From Armatimonadota bacterium (GTDB lineage: Bacteria; Armatimonadota; UBA5829), in the NCBI GenBank assembly GCA_039679645.1, contig JBDKUO010000013.1, forward strand, positions 18,704 to 82,703: 64,000 nt of DNA, given 5' to 3'. This document shows, in pieces, positions 54,162-62,532 of this stretch. A program made the translations under genes and the position numbers. A model generated the notes under the pieces. That model was not told the DNA's origin. It made no database searches and saw only the letters and a list, made by a program, of their open reading frames with translations. Within the stretch, counting starts at the first letter, position 1, and every line of letters starts with the position of its first letter.

Positions 54162-54791
54162 TCAACGAATGCGCAACTTTATTCGGCAGAAAACCAGTCC
54201 ACTTAAGCCAGCAAACATGGCAAGAATCGAAGATGGCTCTGGAATCAATGGAAGCCCATAACTTGTAGTCAATGTCCATTGGTCACCATTGGCTAGTACT
54301 GCTCCGAATGTTGAACTAGCCCATGTTGATTCCATTATAGAAAATCTGCCGGTGTCCAAAAGGTCGCCATAGTTAGCACAAACCATACCGTTGTGAATAG
54401 GCTGGATGCCTTTAAAAAGATACCAATAACCGGGTGCAAACTTGCTGATAGTTGTGGTGGAGAAGAAGCGCAGATCGAATGAACCGCTATAGCCCTTTCG
54501 CCCGATAACAGTGCCATACCAGGCGACAGGCGAAGTGGTGAACTTCAGCGTGTGACCAAGAGCGCCATTAACAGGATCATTATTTTTATATATTGCATAG
54601 CTAGCCTCTGGCACAATCTCTGGACCAAGTGGCGTAAAAGACGCAGCTTTCTCCGAGCCTCCCATCTGACCTGTCACGCTGCCACATGTGCCAGTAGGAG
54701 AACAGCATTGCACTTTAATCAGGTAGGCGTTTGCGCTTTGAGCAAAAACCAAAGAAGCAAAAAGCAACACTACAATCAATAACCTTTTCAT
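54162..54791 (-). CDS. Exported PEP-CTERM protein
   Basis: 209 residues from the second of two adjacent ATGs (54791), placed six bases from AAGGAGG. Signal peptide (1 to about 22, ending AQSANA), a beta-rich mature domain, and a PEP-CTERM tail (IPEPSSILAMFAGLSG, hydrophobic helix, RIKLRIR). Probably sorted by an exosortase to the surface or exopolysaccharide. No recognised functional domain. A Cys pair occurs early (QCCSPTGTCGS). Confidence 0.85.
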   Translation of the reverse strand: MKRLLIVVLLFASLVFAQSANAYLIKVQCCSPTGTCGSVTGQMGGSEKAASFTPLGPEIVPEASYAIYKNNDPVNGALGHTLKFTTSPVAWYGTVIGRKGYSGSFDLRFFSTTTISKFAPGYWYLFKGIQPIHNGMVCANYGDLLDTGRFSIMESTWASSTFGAVLANGDQWTLTTSYGLPLIPEPSSILAMFAGLSGLVFCRIKLRIR

Positions 54792-54841
54792 CATTTTCCT
54801 CCTTAGCTCTCTTTGGAGCATTTATGTGTTGTAATCGACAA

Positions 54842-54893
54842 AAGCCCATTGTAATAACTGAACTGCAAACTGCAGACCACTCACTACAACGGG
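54842..54893. other. Inverted repeat in the PEP-CTERM gene leader
   Basis: AGCCCATTGTA and TACAACGGGCT pair over 10 of 11 bases across about 30 bp, just upstream of the ribosome site of the 54791 start. A regulatory stem in the leader is possible. Confidence 0.3.
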
Positions 54894-54975
54894 CTCTTCT
54901 GTAATCTATCCGATAATTATGGAACTGTCAAGTTCTAATTTATTAAATTTTAAGGCGTATCCACAATTCAAGCAA

Positions 54976-55001
54976 AAAGCCAGACGCAAATGTCTGGCTT
55001 T
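54976..55001 (-). terminator. Intrinsic terminator of the AT-hook-like gene
   Basis: AAAGCCAGAC-GCAAAT-GTCTGGCTTT, 10-bp stem; on the minus strand followed by TTGCTTG, 18 bases beyond the stop at 55019. Confidence 0.7.
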
Positions 55002-55018
55002 CATTGATGTAGCAGCAA

Positions 55019-55279
55019 TCATGCTGCCATTTTAGATGGTCTGCCCCTTTTTCTCTTAACAGGAGCAAGTGTGATCTCCCTTATCCTGCGAGCACGGTAG
55101 TTGCGCTCATACCGGGCGAACTGCTGCTCGATCTCTTCCCTTTTATGATAGGACCCAATATCCTCTTGTTCTTCTTGTTCGGGTTCGATCTCGATATCAT
55201 CTTCTATCCGGTTGTCGTATTCGGTTGTAACTACGCAGGTCTCGGGAGTTTCAATCAACTCGATAGCATCTTGCGCCAT
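55019..55279 (-). CDS. Small acidic protein with C-terminal AT-hook-like motif
   Basis: 86 residues from the ATG at 55279 (GGGGAGG eight bases upstream). An acidic middle (EDDIEIEPEQEEQEDIG), a coiled-coil-like helix (REEIEQQFARYERNYRARR), and a basic tail KRKRGRPSKMAA whose GRP core matches an AT-hook that binds the DNA minor groove. Could be a small nucleoid or transcription-associated protein. Divergent from the arrestin-like gene. Confidence 0.6.
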   Translation of the reverse strand: MAQDAIELIETPETCVVTTEYDNRIEDDIEIEPEQEEQEDIGSYHKREEIEQQFARYERNYRARRIREITLAPVKRKRGRPSKMAA

Positions 55280-55426
55280 CAAAATCGCCTCCCCTCTACG
55301 ATTATCTTGCTTATAGACGCTCAATATGGTCCATTGGTTCCGATGAGCGTATTATTATTGCACAAACTGCGCAATAATAAACCCCCCCTCTTGAAAACAA
55401 GGCTTTCCTGAGTTACCATAGGCTTG

Positions 55427-56359
55427 ATGGAAATCAAAGACGACGTATTTCGAATAATGCGCGGCTCCGGCCCGGCTCTTGAGCTGTATTTGGGCAGGAG
55501 AGTTTTCACAACGGGCAGACAGCTTAGTGGTGTGGCGCTGTTTCGTGTATCCAAACAGATCAATATACGCTCTCTGATAATATCGGTAACCGGCTGCGAG
55601 ACCGCTGCCGGCACATTGCTTCCGCATGGCAAATCCATATTGTTTTTCAGCAGAGAAGTGCTTCTTACGGGCCGAGATCACCCAAGGTTTCGTCACGAAC
55701 GCGTATCCAGATTGTGGAATGAGTTTCTAGGCAGAGACACAGGACGGACTCTGAGCGCGGGCGAGCACCTGTATCCATTTTCAATTCCACTGCCCGCCTC
55801 ACTGCCCCCAAGTTATCAGGGCAGTGCAGGTAAAATCGACTACACAGTCACGGCACGTTTGGAATTGCTCCTTGGTCAAGGAATCCAGGTGTCCAGAGAT
55901 ATACCCGTCGTGTTTGTACCACGCAACCGGAAGAGCGGCCCTGTGGCCTTGAGCAATCCGTCATCTGATGGGACGCTCCAGAGTGGCGGCCTCAGCATCA
56001 ACGTTGAGATTATGCAGCGCTGCGTGGAGCCGGGCAAACGAGTGACGGGGCGTTTCGTGATAGCCAACCCGAAGCGTGTAAATATCAAAGAGGTGGTCGT
56101 GTCTCTGGAGAACTGCGAATGGGTGAGAGGCACAACGCGTAAGGAAATCGGGCGGCAAGTCGTGCAATCGATGACCATAGAGCCCGAAAATCCCAATGCC
56201 GGGTTTGTCGAGGGCAGGTTTGAACTCTACGTGCCTGAAGGCTCCTCGCCGACTGTAGAAGGTATGGCTATATCGGTTCTCTGGTTTCTGAAGCTCTACT
56301 TGAATGCATCACATCCTCTGGAGTTCAAAGCGCCAATTACAGTGTATCTTCCACAATAA
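55427..56359 (+). CDS. Bacterial arrestin-like (alpha-arrestin fold) protein
   Basis: 310 residues. Two arrestin beta-sandwich domains: N-domain (1 to about 165) with GRRVFTTGRQLSGVALFRV, IRSLIISVTGCE and the hallmark run from HLYPFSIPLPASLPPSYQG (115-133) into GKIDYTVTARLEL (135-147); C-domain (about 185-310) with VEPGKRVTGRFVIANPK and GFVEGRFELYVPEG. Alpha-arrestins are known mainly as eukaryotic adaptors of membrane-protein trafficking; bacterial members are few and uncharacterised. No signal peptide, so cytoplasmic. ATG start with a weak AGG. Function unknown. Confidence 0.75.
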   Translation: MEIKDDVFRIMRGSGPALELYLGRRVFTTGRQLSGVALFRVSKQINIRSLIISVTGCETAAGTLLPHGKSILFFSREVLLTGRDHPRFRHERVSRLWNEFLGRDTGRTLSAGEHLYPFSIPLPASLPPSYQGSAGKIDYTVTARLELLLGQGIQVSRDIPVVFVPRNRKSGPVALSNPSSDGTLQSGGLSINVEIMQRCVEPGKRVTGRFVIANPKRVNIKEVVVSLENCEWVRGTTRKEIGRQVVQSMTIEPENPNAGFVEGRFELYVPEGSSPTVEGMAISVLWFLKLYLNASHPLEFKAPITVYLPQ

Positions 56360-56457
56360 GCCGCTGTATCTGCTTGGTTTTGATAGATCGGTGAGAATGC
56401 ATGTGCTCTGAGTCTGCTGTTATCAAGAATGACTCAGCGAGACGGGAATAACAAGCG

Positions 56458-56546
56458 GACAGGCAAATCTTGTGAAACTCATTCTTAAGGCCGGTGTATC
56501 GGGAATTTATTCGCGATACCTGGCAGCTTCTCATGATTTGCCTGTC
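56458..56546. other. Long perfect inverted repeat enclosing a hairpin
   Basis: GACAGGCAAATC (56458-56469) and GATTTGCCTGTC (56535-56546) are perfect 12-bp complements 65 bases apart. Between them GTATCG pairs with CGATAC. Upstream, AAGAATGA (56426) also pairs with TCATTCTT. A transcript of either strand could fold as a multi-branched stem. It lies between convergent genes, so a terminator, structured 3' UTR or inert element is possible. Confidence 0.45.
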
Positions 56547-56563
56547 TACCGGATCAATACAAC

Positions 56564-56914
56564 TTATTTTGTTTTTGGAGCCTTGGCTGCTGGTTTTACT
56601 GTCTTTACGGCGGGCTTTACGGCCTTTTTTGTAGTCTTTGCTGAGGGCTTTACAGCCTTTGGCGCTGGCTTGGCAGCAGGCTTCATGGCCTTTGCCGTCG
56701 GCTTTGCAGGCTTCATTGCTTTCTTCGCAGGCTTGACTTTGCAAACTGGCTTTACAGCTTTGGCTGTTGCAGCAGGCTTTACACACTTTGTTGCGACTGC
56801 AGCTTTAGCAGGCACAGCCTTCTTCGGCGCAACTTTCTTTACGGCAGCGAATGTAGGCAGTAGCGACATACTCAATAAAGCTATCGCCGAAATGCAGACA
56901 ATTATCCTTTTCAT
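56564..56914 (-). CDS. Exported Lys/Ala/Pro-rich low-complexity protein
   Basis: 116 residues from the ATG at 56914 (GGAGG eight bases upstream). Signal peptide (MKRIIVCISAIALL, ending LLPTFAA), then a highly basic repeat of AVKPxxKxxKP- and AKPAKKAMKP-type units to the end, with only two cysteines. Such tails resemble histone-H1- or envelope-anchoring Lys/Ala repeats, here exported. Peptidoglycan or DNA binding in the periplasm is a guess. Confidence 0.65.
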   Translation of the reverse strand: MKRIIVCISAIALLSMSLLPTFAAVKKVAPKKAVPAKAAVATKCVKPAATAKAVKPVCKVKPAKKAMKPAKPTAKAMKPAAKPAPKAVKPSAKTTKKAVKPAVKTVKPAAKAPKTK

Positions 56915-57041
56915 TTTTGCATCCTCCATGTGATTTGTAAGACGAGCTAGCTTTTCGTCTTATGGTAACTACCAAAACTATTCGACGTGCTCTGTTCCCT
57001 TCTGTTCCGTGAAGTTCAGCTTATTTTTATGTGCTGCCGAT

Positions 57042-58019
57042 TCACTTGCCGCCAAAAGGCTTCGGACCCTCTTGCGTGCCTTTATACCAGCCCTTGTGCT
57101 TACCGTTATCATGCTTGGTTTTGTCACTATTGATAGTGCGCGATCCCAATATTTCTTTTAGGGTCGAGTGCGAATCGCTTTTAGAATCGACATCTTTTTG
57201 CTCGGAGAGCGCCATATCGACAACGGCCGTAATTCCCGCTCCGTCCACTCGCTTCATCTTCAACGGATTTGAAGAGGTAGTCGGGACAAGTATCTTTACC
57301 CTGAATTGGCCGCCGCTAAAAAGGTCTTCATACTGCCAGAGTGCATTTACTGAACCAATTACAGCGCTTGATGCGCAGATTTGAGCTGCGCCTAAATACG
57401 CCTTTTCACCTACGCTGCCCATCGGGACAACTTTTGTTACAGATCCCTTATTGAACGTAATTGTATTGAGCGCCTTATTGATGGCCGATCCCGCGTTTTT
57501 CACAGCCACCAGCACAGCGGCTCCTTTAATTACGTCACCGGCCTGGATGCCCGTGCCGACAGTATTGTATTTCAGCCGTCCGTCAAGCGCAACGTCGATT
57601 ATTGCCGAAATGCCTACATTAGCGACGCGGTCCAGTTTAACCGGATTAAGGCTGGCGCTGGGCAGGAGGACTTTTGCACGATAGTTGTTGTTGCTCAAGT
57701 TCTTCTCGTATTGAAATACCGCCTTGACGCTGTCAACCTTGGCCTTTGGGCCGCTTACCTGCGCTCCTCCGATATAGCCCTTCTCTCCTACACTGAGAAT
57801 CGGCACTACCTTTGTGGCAAGTTTACTTTTCATGCCGTGGCGGAATGTCACGGTGTTTATGAATTTGTCGAGTTGCCCTGCTGTCTTGGTGACTGCAAAA
57901 CCTATTGCAGCTCCCTTGATCACTTTTGTTCCAAGTGAAGCCGATATTGCGGGATTTGCGGCTGCTGTTATCAATGCTGCAGCCAGTAAAAGCATTTTAA
58001 GTCTATTTTTCCTTAGCAT
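57042..58019 (-). CDS. Exported protein made of two repeats of an unknown domain
   Basis: 325 residues from the ATG at 58019 (AGGAG nine bases upstream). Signal peptide (1 to about 28, ending NPAIS). Two internal copies share the pattern IKGAA-LNTITF/FINTVTF, TKVVPxxSVGEK, GGAQ/GAAQ, a YE segment, SNP/LNP and GI(S/T)AIID/AVVD. The repeated order implies a duplicated module of about 135 residues. Family not recognised. The tail is charged and disordered-looking. Possible surface or periplasmic binding protein. Confidence 0.65.
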   Translation of the reverse strand: MLRKNRLKMLLLAAALITAAANPAISASLGTKVIKGAAIGFAVTKTAGQLDKFINTVTFRHGMKSKLATKVVPILSVGEKGYIGGAQVSGPKAKVDSVKAVFQYEKNLSNNNYRAKVLLPSASLNPVKLDRVANVGISAIIDVALDGRLKYNTVGTGIQAGDVIKGAAVLVAVKNAGSAINKALNTITFNKGSVTKVVPMGSVGEKAYLGAAQICASSAVIGSVNALWQYEDLFSGGQFRVKILVPTTSSNPLKMKRVDGAGITAVVDMALSEQKDVDSKSDSHSTLKEILGSRTINSDKTKHDNGKHKGWYKGTQEGPKPFGGK

Positions 58020-58220
58020 AATTCTGACTCCTTTCTCGATACAAAACTGCCTGTGTTTATATAAGACGCTTATCATACTCAACCATGTTCCATTATATCG
58101 CGAATGGACCCGAAACGAAGGAACACGGCCATAAAGTGCGAAAACAAATCAAGTATCAAGTTAACACTTAGCGCATGACGACGGTCTAAGAAAGTAGAAG
58201 AGAGGCCGAGGGTATTCTTA

Positions 58221-58772
58221 TTGTCTATGTCGGACACAGACCTTGTGAAGCAAGCGCGGGCAGGCGATGGCGGGGCATTCGACCGTCTGGTGTCTATTCA
58301 CCAGGAGAGGGTGTTTGCCCTGGCATACAGGATTTTGTGCAATATGGAAGATGCCGCGGATGTTCAGCAAGAGACATTCGTCAGGGCTTGGCGTTTTTTG
58401 CACAGGTTTCGCGGCGATGCAGGGTTCTCGACGTGGCTGCACAGGATTACTGTGAATTTGTGTCTGTCTAGAAAGAGACGAATTGTGCCCGACTTCGTGC
58501 CGTTCGATGATGATCTGATCGAGCGCTCTACCGGCGGCCGAACGCAGGCATGCGCTGATAGAGTGGCAACTGCAGTAGTGGTAAGAAGCGCAATGGCAGA
58601 GTTGCCGACAAATCACAGGGCGCTTATTGTCCTGCGAGAGATTGAAGAAAGACCGTTTGAAGAGATAGCAAAGATACTCGGCTGCTCTGTCGGAAGCGCG
58701 AGAGCACGCAGTTGCAAAGCAAGAAAGCTGCTCCGAGACAGGCTCGAAGCCTGTCTGAAGGAGGAAGAGTAA
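58221..58772 (+). CDS. ECF-type RNA polymerase sigma-70 factor
   Basis: 183 residues. Region 2 (AYRILCNMEDAADVQQETFVR, then GFSTWLHRITVNLCLSRKR) and region 4 (LPTNHRALIVLREIEERPF, EEIAKILGCSVGSARARSCK) are complete. TTG start at 58221 fits GAGGG by eight bases; an ATG lies six bases on. The stop overlaps the start of the anti-sigma gene (TAATG), so the two are coupled. Sigma directs transcription of an envelope response; its regulon is unknown. Confidence 0.93.
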   Translation: MSMSDTDLVKQARAGDGGAFDRLVSIHQERVFALAYRILCNMEDAADVQQETFVRAWRFLHRFRGDAGFSTWLHRITVNLCLSRKRRIVPDFVPFDDDLIERSTGGRTQACADRVATAVVVRSAMAELPTNHRALIVLREIEERPFEEIAKILGCSVGSARARSCKARKLLRDRLEACLKEEE

Positions 58773-59599
58773 TGAAATGCGGACGTTTTGATATTGATGA
58801 CGATGGAGATATGCGAGAGCTTCTGAAATGTGCGGATCATGTGCCGCCTGCGCCTGACTGCAGGCAGGCTGTAATGGCTAAGATAGACCGCAGGCCGCTC
58901 AGGAGCAGGCCTGTGTGGCTCTATGCATTCGGACTGCTGCCCGCTGCTGCGCTTATCATTGTCCTGTTGCTTATGAATAAACCAGAACCGACCAAAACCG
59001 AAATTGCCATGGCTCCCAGGCTGCCAAAAGTATCCGCGCCTGCCAACTCAATAGCAGTAAATCGTCCGAAGGTCAAAGCAGTAACTATAGAGCTGGTACA
59101 GCCGGCAGAGCCAACCCGGCGATATAGAATTACGTCCAAACCGCAATACTGCATACGTTTGAAAACGGCAGAAAGCAGAAAGCAGAGATCAAAGAATCAC
59201 TCGATTCCTGAGACACATCTGGCGGTGGTGGAGAACAAGTCCCAGATGAGTAGCATTGATGCAAGTGCAGATAAGATTGAACCGAAATCGAATTCAGCGA
59301 GCCAAACACGTCCGGTTGCTATTGTTACTGCTACCTGGCCGGCATCTGATAATCAAAATGAGACTTCGTATGAGTATGGTTATGTCAGTCATAACAATGC
59401 CACCGGACGGGTCGAAGAGTGCAGGGTGAAACGTTCGGGTGATAATGTTGAGATCTATCTTGAATCAAGACCGGAAACACAGGAACCTCCGGTCAAAAGG
59501 AGCGAGCAAAATGAAACGAATAATAGTGACAAGATTGTTTTTGTGTTTGATGCTGCTGCAGATAACAATAGCAGCGCAAGCTCAATATCCGGCTGCTAG
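58772..59599 (+). CDS. Membrane-spanning anti-sigma-like protein
   Basis: 275 residues. A cytoplasmic N-terminal part of about 50 residues (MRELLKCADHVPPAPDC, VMAKIDRRPLRSR) sits where an anti-sigma domain is expected but lacks the HxxxCxxC zinc motif. One transmembrane helix (VWLYAFGLLPAAALIIVLLL, 51-70) follows, then a long Ser/Asn/Lys-rich extracytoplasmic region. GGAGGAAGA precedes the ATG. The 3' end overlaps the next gene by 89 bases, which is unusually long. Anti-sigma role is inferred from coupling to the ECF gene. Confidence 0.72.
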   Translation: MKCGRFDIDDDGDMRELLKCADHVPPAPDCRQAVMAKIDRRPLRSRPVWLYAFGLLPAAALIIVLLLMNKPEPTKTEIAMAPRLPKVSAPANSIAVNRPKVKAVTIELVQPAEPTRRYRITSKPQYCIRLKTAESRKQRSKNHSIPETHLAVVENKSQMSSIDASADKIEPKSNSASQTRPVAIVTATWPASDNQNETSYEYGYVSHNNATGRVEECRVKRSGDNVEIYLESRPETQEPPVKRSEQNETNNSDKIVFVFDAAADNNSSASSISGC

Positions 59600-60629
59600 T
59601 CAGGTCAGTCAAAATGTAAACCTTGATCTTAAAGATATAGATGTCTCGGACGCGCTTAAAGCGCTATTTAACGGCTCAGGCAAGAGCTACAGCATAGATG
59701 CCAGTGTTTCACCGGTTAAGGTTTCAGCAGTTTTGAAGGATATACCTTTTGACTCAGCGTTGAAGGTGATTGTAAAAGCAGCCGGATTGGTATACAGGGT
59801 CGAGAACGGAGTATACATAATTTCTTCCATACAACGGCAGATGAGCACAGTTCCGCAAGCGCCCAGCGTAGATACCGCAGTCTGCCCAGAGATGATTACT
59901 GAAGTGATTGACCTCGATTATGTCATTGCAGGGGACGTAGCGCCATTTGTAAAGTCACACTCGGCTACGCCGCTGACCGTTACCGCCACAAGTGGCAACA
60001 GGATCATCCTTCGTGGAACAGAAGATGACATCGAATCTGCAAAGAATATTATACGCGCACTCGATACGGAAAACGCGCTGCCTAGGCCTGTCCGATTGAA
60101 ACTGGCGGCAAAGATCACCGTTGCAACAGCAAAAGGCCCGAAAATATATGAAACCAGCACTGAAAGCGTAGGGGCAGAGCAAACGCCTGTCTCACTGCAA
60201 CTTCAAATGACAAATGCATATGATACGAACTACTCTACTGTCGCTAACAAGCAGGTTGTAAAACAGAAAACGATTAATTATAAGCAGACAAATCTACTGG
60301 ATGCGACAATCATGCCTGCAATAAATGCAGACGGCAGCATCGGCTTGTCAGGCATAGGACACTTTTCTTTTCCATTCGGTAAGCTCCCCGGCGATGAACT
60401 GACGAAAGACTTTAGTCTGACTGCTTCTGTAGATGCCGGCAAACCCTACACAATTGCGGCGGGATCAATTAAACTTGATATCGGCAAAGTCGACTTTGTT
60501 GTAACCGTCATTGCAACTCCTGAGAAGGGCAGAGTCTATGTAACCCCGCAAGATAATACACAGCAGCATGGAGGTTATGGATCAACATCTGGATACTCTG
60601 GGTCGAGTAATCAGCAGCGAAATTGGTAG
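59511..60629 (+). CDS. Exported STN/secretin N-domain protein without a barrel
   Basis: 372 residues from the ATG at 59511 (AAAAGGAGC upstream), inside the previous gene. Signal peptide (to about 24, ending AAQAQ). An STN domain (VNLDLKDIDVSDALKALF, then VSAVLKDIPFDSALKVIVKA) and a second secretin-type N-domain (EVIDLDYVIAGDVAPFVK, IILRGTEDDIESAKNII). No secretin C-terminal domain; the protein ends in a Gly/Ser/Gln-rich tail. STN domains act as periplasmic sensors or plugs in TonB receptors that signal to ECF/anti-sigma pairs. Confidence 0.78.
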   Translation: MKRIIVTRLFLCLMLLQITIAAQAQYPAASQVSQNVNLDLKDIDVSDALKALFNGSGKSYSIDASVSPVKVSAVLKDIPFDSALKVIVKAAGLVYRVENGVYIISSIQRQMSTVPQAPSVDTAVCPEMITEVIDLDYVIAGDVAPFVKSHSATPLTVTATSGNRIILRGTEDDIESAKNIIRALDTENALPRPVRLKLAAKITVATAKGPKIYETSTESVGAEQTPVSLQLQMTNAYDTNYSTVANKQVVKQKTINYKQTNLLDATIMPAINADGSIGLSGIGHFSFPFGKLPGDELTKDFSLTASVDAGKPYTIAAGSIKLDIGKVDFVVTVIATPEKGRVYVTPQDNTQQHGGYGSTSGYSGSSNQQRNW

Positions 60630-60715
60630 AATATGGAACCCAGTTGTTCAGCTTGACTGTAACCTGCGAGCGCGATAACATGCTGATCGAATGCCATTTT
60701 GAAAGGACTGCAAAT

Positions 60716-61222
60716 ATGAGAAATCTCTTTGCAATATTGTTGGCTGTCGGCGTTATTTTCGCGCTTGGTGGGTGCGGCAAAAAGCAGGCTGCGAAGACCG
60801 AGACACCTAGCACGGCTCAAGAAAAGACAACCGAGTCGGCTTCCGGGGCCAAGACCACACCAACTCAGACAAAAGACGGGTTTACTGTTACAAAGTCGGG
60901 TTTGAAGTATAAGGACACTAAAGTCGGCACCGGTCCTGCTGTAAAGGCGGGTGATATGGTAACGGTCAACTACAAAGGCTGGCTGGACGACGGCACCGTC
61001 TTTGACACCACTAAAAAGCCAGGCGGCGAACCATTCTCGTTCAATGTAGGCTCAGGTCAGGTCATAAAAGGCTGGGACGAAGGCTTGCAGGGGATGAAAA
61101 AGGGCGGCGTGCGCCAGCTCATAGTTCCGCCTGATCTGGGCTACGGCTCAGAGGATATGGGAGTGATCCCTCCGAACTCGACTCTGCACTTTGAGATAGA
61201 ACTCCTGAAGATAGGCGCTTAA
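60716..61222 (+). CDS. FKBP-type peptidyl-prolyl isomerase lipoprotein
   Basis: 168 residues from the ATG at 60716 (AAAGGA upstream). Lipoprotein signal with lipobox LGGC (Cys near residue 20), then a Thr/Lys-rich linker and an FKBP domain (VTVNYKGWLDDGTVFDTTKK, GSGQVIKGWDEGLQGMKKGG, RQLIVPPDLGYGSEDM). Catalyses prolyl isomerisation of envelope proteins, anchored to a membrane. It follows the STN gene by 86 bases and may share its transcript. Confidence 0.92.
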   Translation: MRNLFAILLAVGVIFALGGCGKKQAAKTETPSTAQEKTTESASGAKTTPTQTKDGFTVTKSGLKYKDTKVGTGPAVKAGDMVTVNYKGWLDDGTVFDTTKKPGGEPFSFNVGSGQVIKGWDEGLQGMKKGGVRQLIVPPDLGYGSEDMGVIPPNSTLHFEIELLKIGA

Positions 61223-61230
61223 GCGCTGTT

Positions 61231-61259
61231 ATGCCTCCAGGTAAGATACCTGGAGGCAT
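61231..61259. repeat. CCTCCAGG stem-loop copy 4
   Basis: ATGCCTCCAGGTA-AGA-TACCTGGAGGCAT, perfect 13-bp stem, nine bases after the FKBP stop. Confidence 0.78.
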
Positions 61260-61290
61260 ATAAGATACGTGGGCGGCATATAATAACCAA

Positions 61291-61321
61291 AATCCCTCCA
61301 GGAATCTTTCCTGGAGGGATT
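61291..61321. repeat. CCTCCAGG stem-loop copy 5
   Basis: AATCCCTCCAGGAA-TCT-TTCCTGGAGGGATT, perfect 14-bp stem, 22 bases beyond the aroC stop. With copy 4 it forms a paired, opposite-loop arrangement between convergent genes. Confidence 0.78.
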
Positions 61322-61343
61322 ATACCTACCTACTATCTTGTTT

Positions 61344-62468
61344 TTACGACCACGGATGCTCAAATGTCTGAAGCGCATCGTAACCGCGCCACATCATCAA
61401 GTGATCGAGCAAAGTAATACGCACCATCGACTCGGCTACCGCGACCAGCCTTGCCGTAATTGTCGGGTCTCTGCGTGTAATGGCTTCCAGCTTGGTGTTT
61501 TCCATTTTAGCCATATTAACTGTGTCCTGATCGATTGAGATAGTGGCTGTCGGCTTTACGGCCACTCGAACGACTATGTCCTCGCCGTTTGAGATGCCGC
61601 CTTCAATGCCTCCGGCTCTGTTTGTGCGGAAGTGGACTTTGCCGTCATCGCCGACATATGGAATATCGTTAGACTCGGAGCCTTTCATATTGCTAACAGC
61701 GAACCCCGCGCCGAACTCTACGCCCCTCACAGCGCCTATACTCATCAGGCCGTGAGCGATGGTTGCGTTGAGTTTATCGAAAACAGGCTCGCCAAGCCCT
61801 GCAGGCACACCTCGCGCGATCACTTCGACGATTCCTCCAGCAGTATCGCCTTCATCTTTAATTTCCAAGACACGGTCGATCATCTTCTTAGCAGCTTCCT
61901 GGTCGGGGCAGTTGATGTGGTTGGAACGATAATTTTTCTCTATGTCCTCAAATGTGAGGTCGCGGGCCTTAATGCCCATGCATTCTTTGGTATAACCGAG
62001 GACCTTGATACCCTGCTGCTCCAATATCTTCTTAGCGACGGCTCCGGCAGCGACGCGCATGCACGTCTCACGCCCGCTCGCTCTACCTGCGCCGCACCAG
62101 TCGGCATACTTGCCGTATTTGATCATATGCGTATACTCGGCATGCCCGGGTCGAACTAGGTCTTTAACGTCAAAATACTGCTTTATGTGAACATCATGCC
62201 TGTCGACATTATATATAATCAGACCCATGGGAGCGCCCGTTGTGAACCCGTCGCGCATACCTGCGAATATGTGGACCTGGTCGGTCTCTTTTCTGGGCGA
62301 ATCCAGCGGGGATGTACCCGGCCGCCTGGCATCAAGCTCTTTCTGGACATATTCGTCCGAGATCTCAAGGCCTGCGGGACATCCGTCTATAATTGCGACA
62401 AGAGCATCACCATATGACTCACCACATGCACTGACCCTGAACATTCTACCGAAAGTATTACCTAACAC
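61344..62468 (-). CDS. aroC: Chorismate synthase
   Basis: 374 residues. Converts EPSP to chorismate, the last common step to aromatic amino acids; needs reduced FMN. Signatures: [20 protein letters not shown] at the start, [20 protein letters not shown], and the FMN region [20 protein letters not shown]. Normal length and complete. Lies directly downstream of aroA (64-base gap), the preceding pathway step, so both are probably one transcript. Confidence 0.96.
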   Translation of the reverse strand: MLGNTFGRMFRVSACGESYGDALVAIIDGCPAGLEISDEYVQKELDARRPGTSPLDSPRKETDQVHIFAGMRDGFTTGAPMGLIIYNVDRHDVHIKQYFDVKDLVRPGHAEYTHMIKYGKYADWCGAGRASGRETCMRVAAGAVAKKILEQQGIKVLGYTKECMGIKARDLTFEDIEKNYRSNHINCPDQEAAKKMIDRVLEIKDEGDTAGGIVEVIARGVPAGLGEPVFDKLNATIAHGLMSIGAVRGVEFGAGFAVSNMKGSESNDIPYVGDDGKVHFRTNRAGGIEGGISNGEDIVVRVAVKPTATISIDQDTVNMAKMENTKLEAITRRDPTITARLVAVAESMVRITLLDHLMMWRGYDALQTFEHPWS

Positions 62469-62532
62469 TATATCCTCCTTTTTTTGCAGTCATCGCGCAG
62501 CCTGTCGGCCACGGCTTGCTGTAAAAGAAATA

